Positions 14,432 to 14,850 of a DNA stretch of 14,850 nt are shown here, in pieces (positions within the stretch are counted from its first letter, which is position 1; every line of letters starts with the position of its first letter). Under the pieces are notes generated by a model. It had not been told where the DNA came from, made no database searches, and saw nothing but the letters and a program-made list of their open reading frames with translations. Source of the DNA: Oscillospiraceae bacterium (GTDB lineage: Bacteria > Bacillota > Clostridia > Oscillospirales > Acutalibacteraceae). Where the stretch lies: contig JAQXHW010000169.1 in assembly GCA_029007475.1 (NCBI GenBank), forward strand, positions 1-14,850. Reading direction: 5' to 3'. The translations under genes were made by a program, and so were the position numbers.

Positions 14432-14850
14432 GTGAGGACTTTAACGATAAACAAAAACGACGCTAATCAAAGACTTGACAAGTTTCTTTCAAAGCGCTTC
14501 AGAACTATGCCGAAATCCCTGATGTACCGCTATATTCGAACCAAATACATAAAACTCAACGGTAAAAAGTGCGCCATTGACGATATTTTGCATGAGGGGG
14601 ATGTACTTACCTTTTATATAAAGGATGAATTTTTCGAGGGTGCAGAGGAAGAAAACTACGAATTTCTAAAAGCACCAAAAACACTTGACATATTGTACGA
14701 GGACGAAAACATTATACTCCTTGACAAAAAGCCGGGACTGATTGTACATCAAGACAAAAGCTACCACTTTGACTGCCTTGTACACAGGGTACAGCACTAC
14801 CTTTACGATAAAGGAGAATATGACCCAAAAAATGAAAATTCATTTGCACC
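14432..14850 (+). CDS. RluA-family rRNA pseudouridine synthase, partial
   Basis: This enzyme converts uridine to pseudouridine, most likely in 23S rRNA. The 139 visible residues hold an S4 RNA-binding domain at about 12-62 (QRLDKFLSKRF, KSLMYRYIRTKYIKLNGKK, LHEGDVL) and the first part of the catalytic domain (ILYEDENIILLDKKPGLIVHQD at 87-108, given as the family's start motif). The catalytic HRLDxxTSG loop lies beyond the right edge. The start is GTG at 14432, with GAGG 7 bases upstream; the first in-frame ATG falls inside the S4 domain. It is the only plus-strand gene and diverges from the dockerin gene. Which uridine it modifies (RluC/RluD type) cannot be told. Confidence 0.92.
   Translation, partial: MRTLTINKNDANQRLDKFLSKRFRTMPKSLMYRYIRTKYIKLNGKKCAIDDILHEGDVLTFYIKDEFFEGAEEENYEFLKAPKTLDILYEDENIILLDKKPGLIVHQDKSYHFDCLVHRVQHYLYDKGEYDPKNENSFA

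Noticed and set aside
14480..14500. cre-like palindrome TTCAAAGCGCTTCA inside the RluA-family gene
   Set aside because: It deviates from the cre consensus at conserved positions and lies within coding sequence well after the start.

Overview
The window looks like chromosomal DNA of a spore-forming, gut-type anaerobic clostridium of the Ruminococcaceae/Oscillospiraceae kind. Three signs support this: a sporulation coat-basement gene cluster, a secreted protein with starch-binding modules and a C-terminal dockerin (as in amylosome bacteria such as Ruminococcus bromii), and a Na+-pumping decarboxylase membrane pair. The genus assignment is inference. Every gene lies on the minus strand except the last one.

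Layout from left to right: (1) the N-terminal part of a ZnuC/AdcC-like metal ABC ATPase, cut by the window edge; (2) an overlapping SecD-like / SecF-like membrane pair that has lost the conserved acidic residues of the translocation motor; (3) a class Ic aspartate aminotransferase, separated from secD by a hairpin that contains the secD promoter; (4) a CpsD-type tyrosine kinase and CpsC/Wzz-type chain-length pair with no glycan genes beside it; (5) Na+-translocating decarboxylase gamma and beta subunits without alpha or biotin-carrier genes; (6) the sporulation cluster, in transcription order: a 47-codon membrane peptide, a 30-codon SpoVM with a TTG start, a terminator, a probable structured RNA of about 175 nt with its own terminator, a SipL-like protein, and SpoIVA; (7) a 955-residue secreted dockerin protein with two CBM26-like starch-binding modules and no visible catalytic domain; (8) on the plus strand, the start of an RluA-family pseudouridine synthase, cut by the right edge.

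The most coherent system is region 6. SpoVM is the forespore membrane anchor, SpoIVA is the ATPase that polymerises on it, and SipL is the clostridial SpoIVA partner. Here they sit together, and sigma-E-like promoters can be read in front of both sipL and spoIVA. The SpoVM gene and the peptide gene overlapping it are short enough to be missed by ordinary gene calling. The window also has well-formed sigma-A promoters for secD, the aminotransferase, oadG and rluA, and intrinsic terminators after secF, cpsD, spoIVA, spoVM, the RNA and the dockerin gene.
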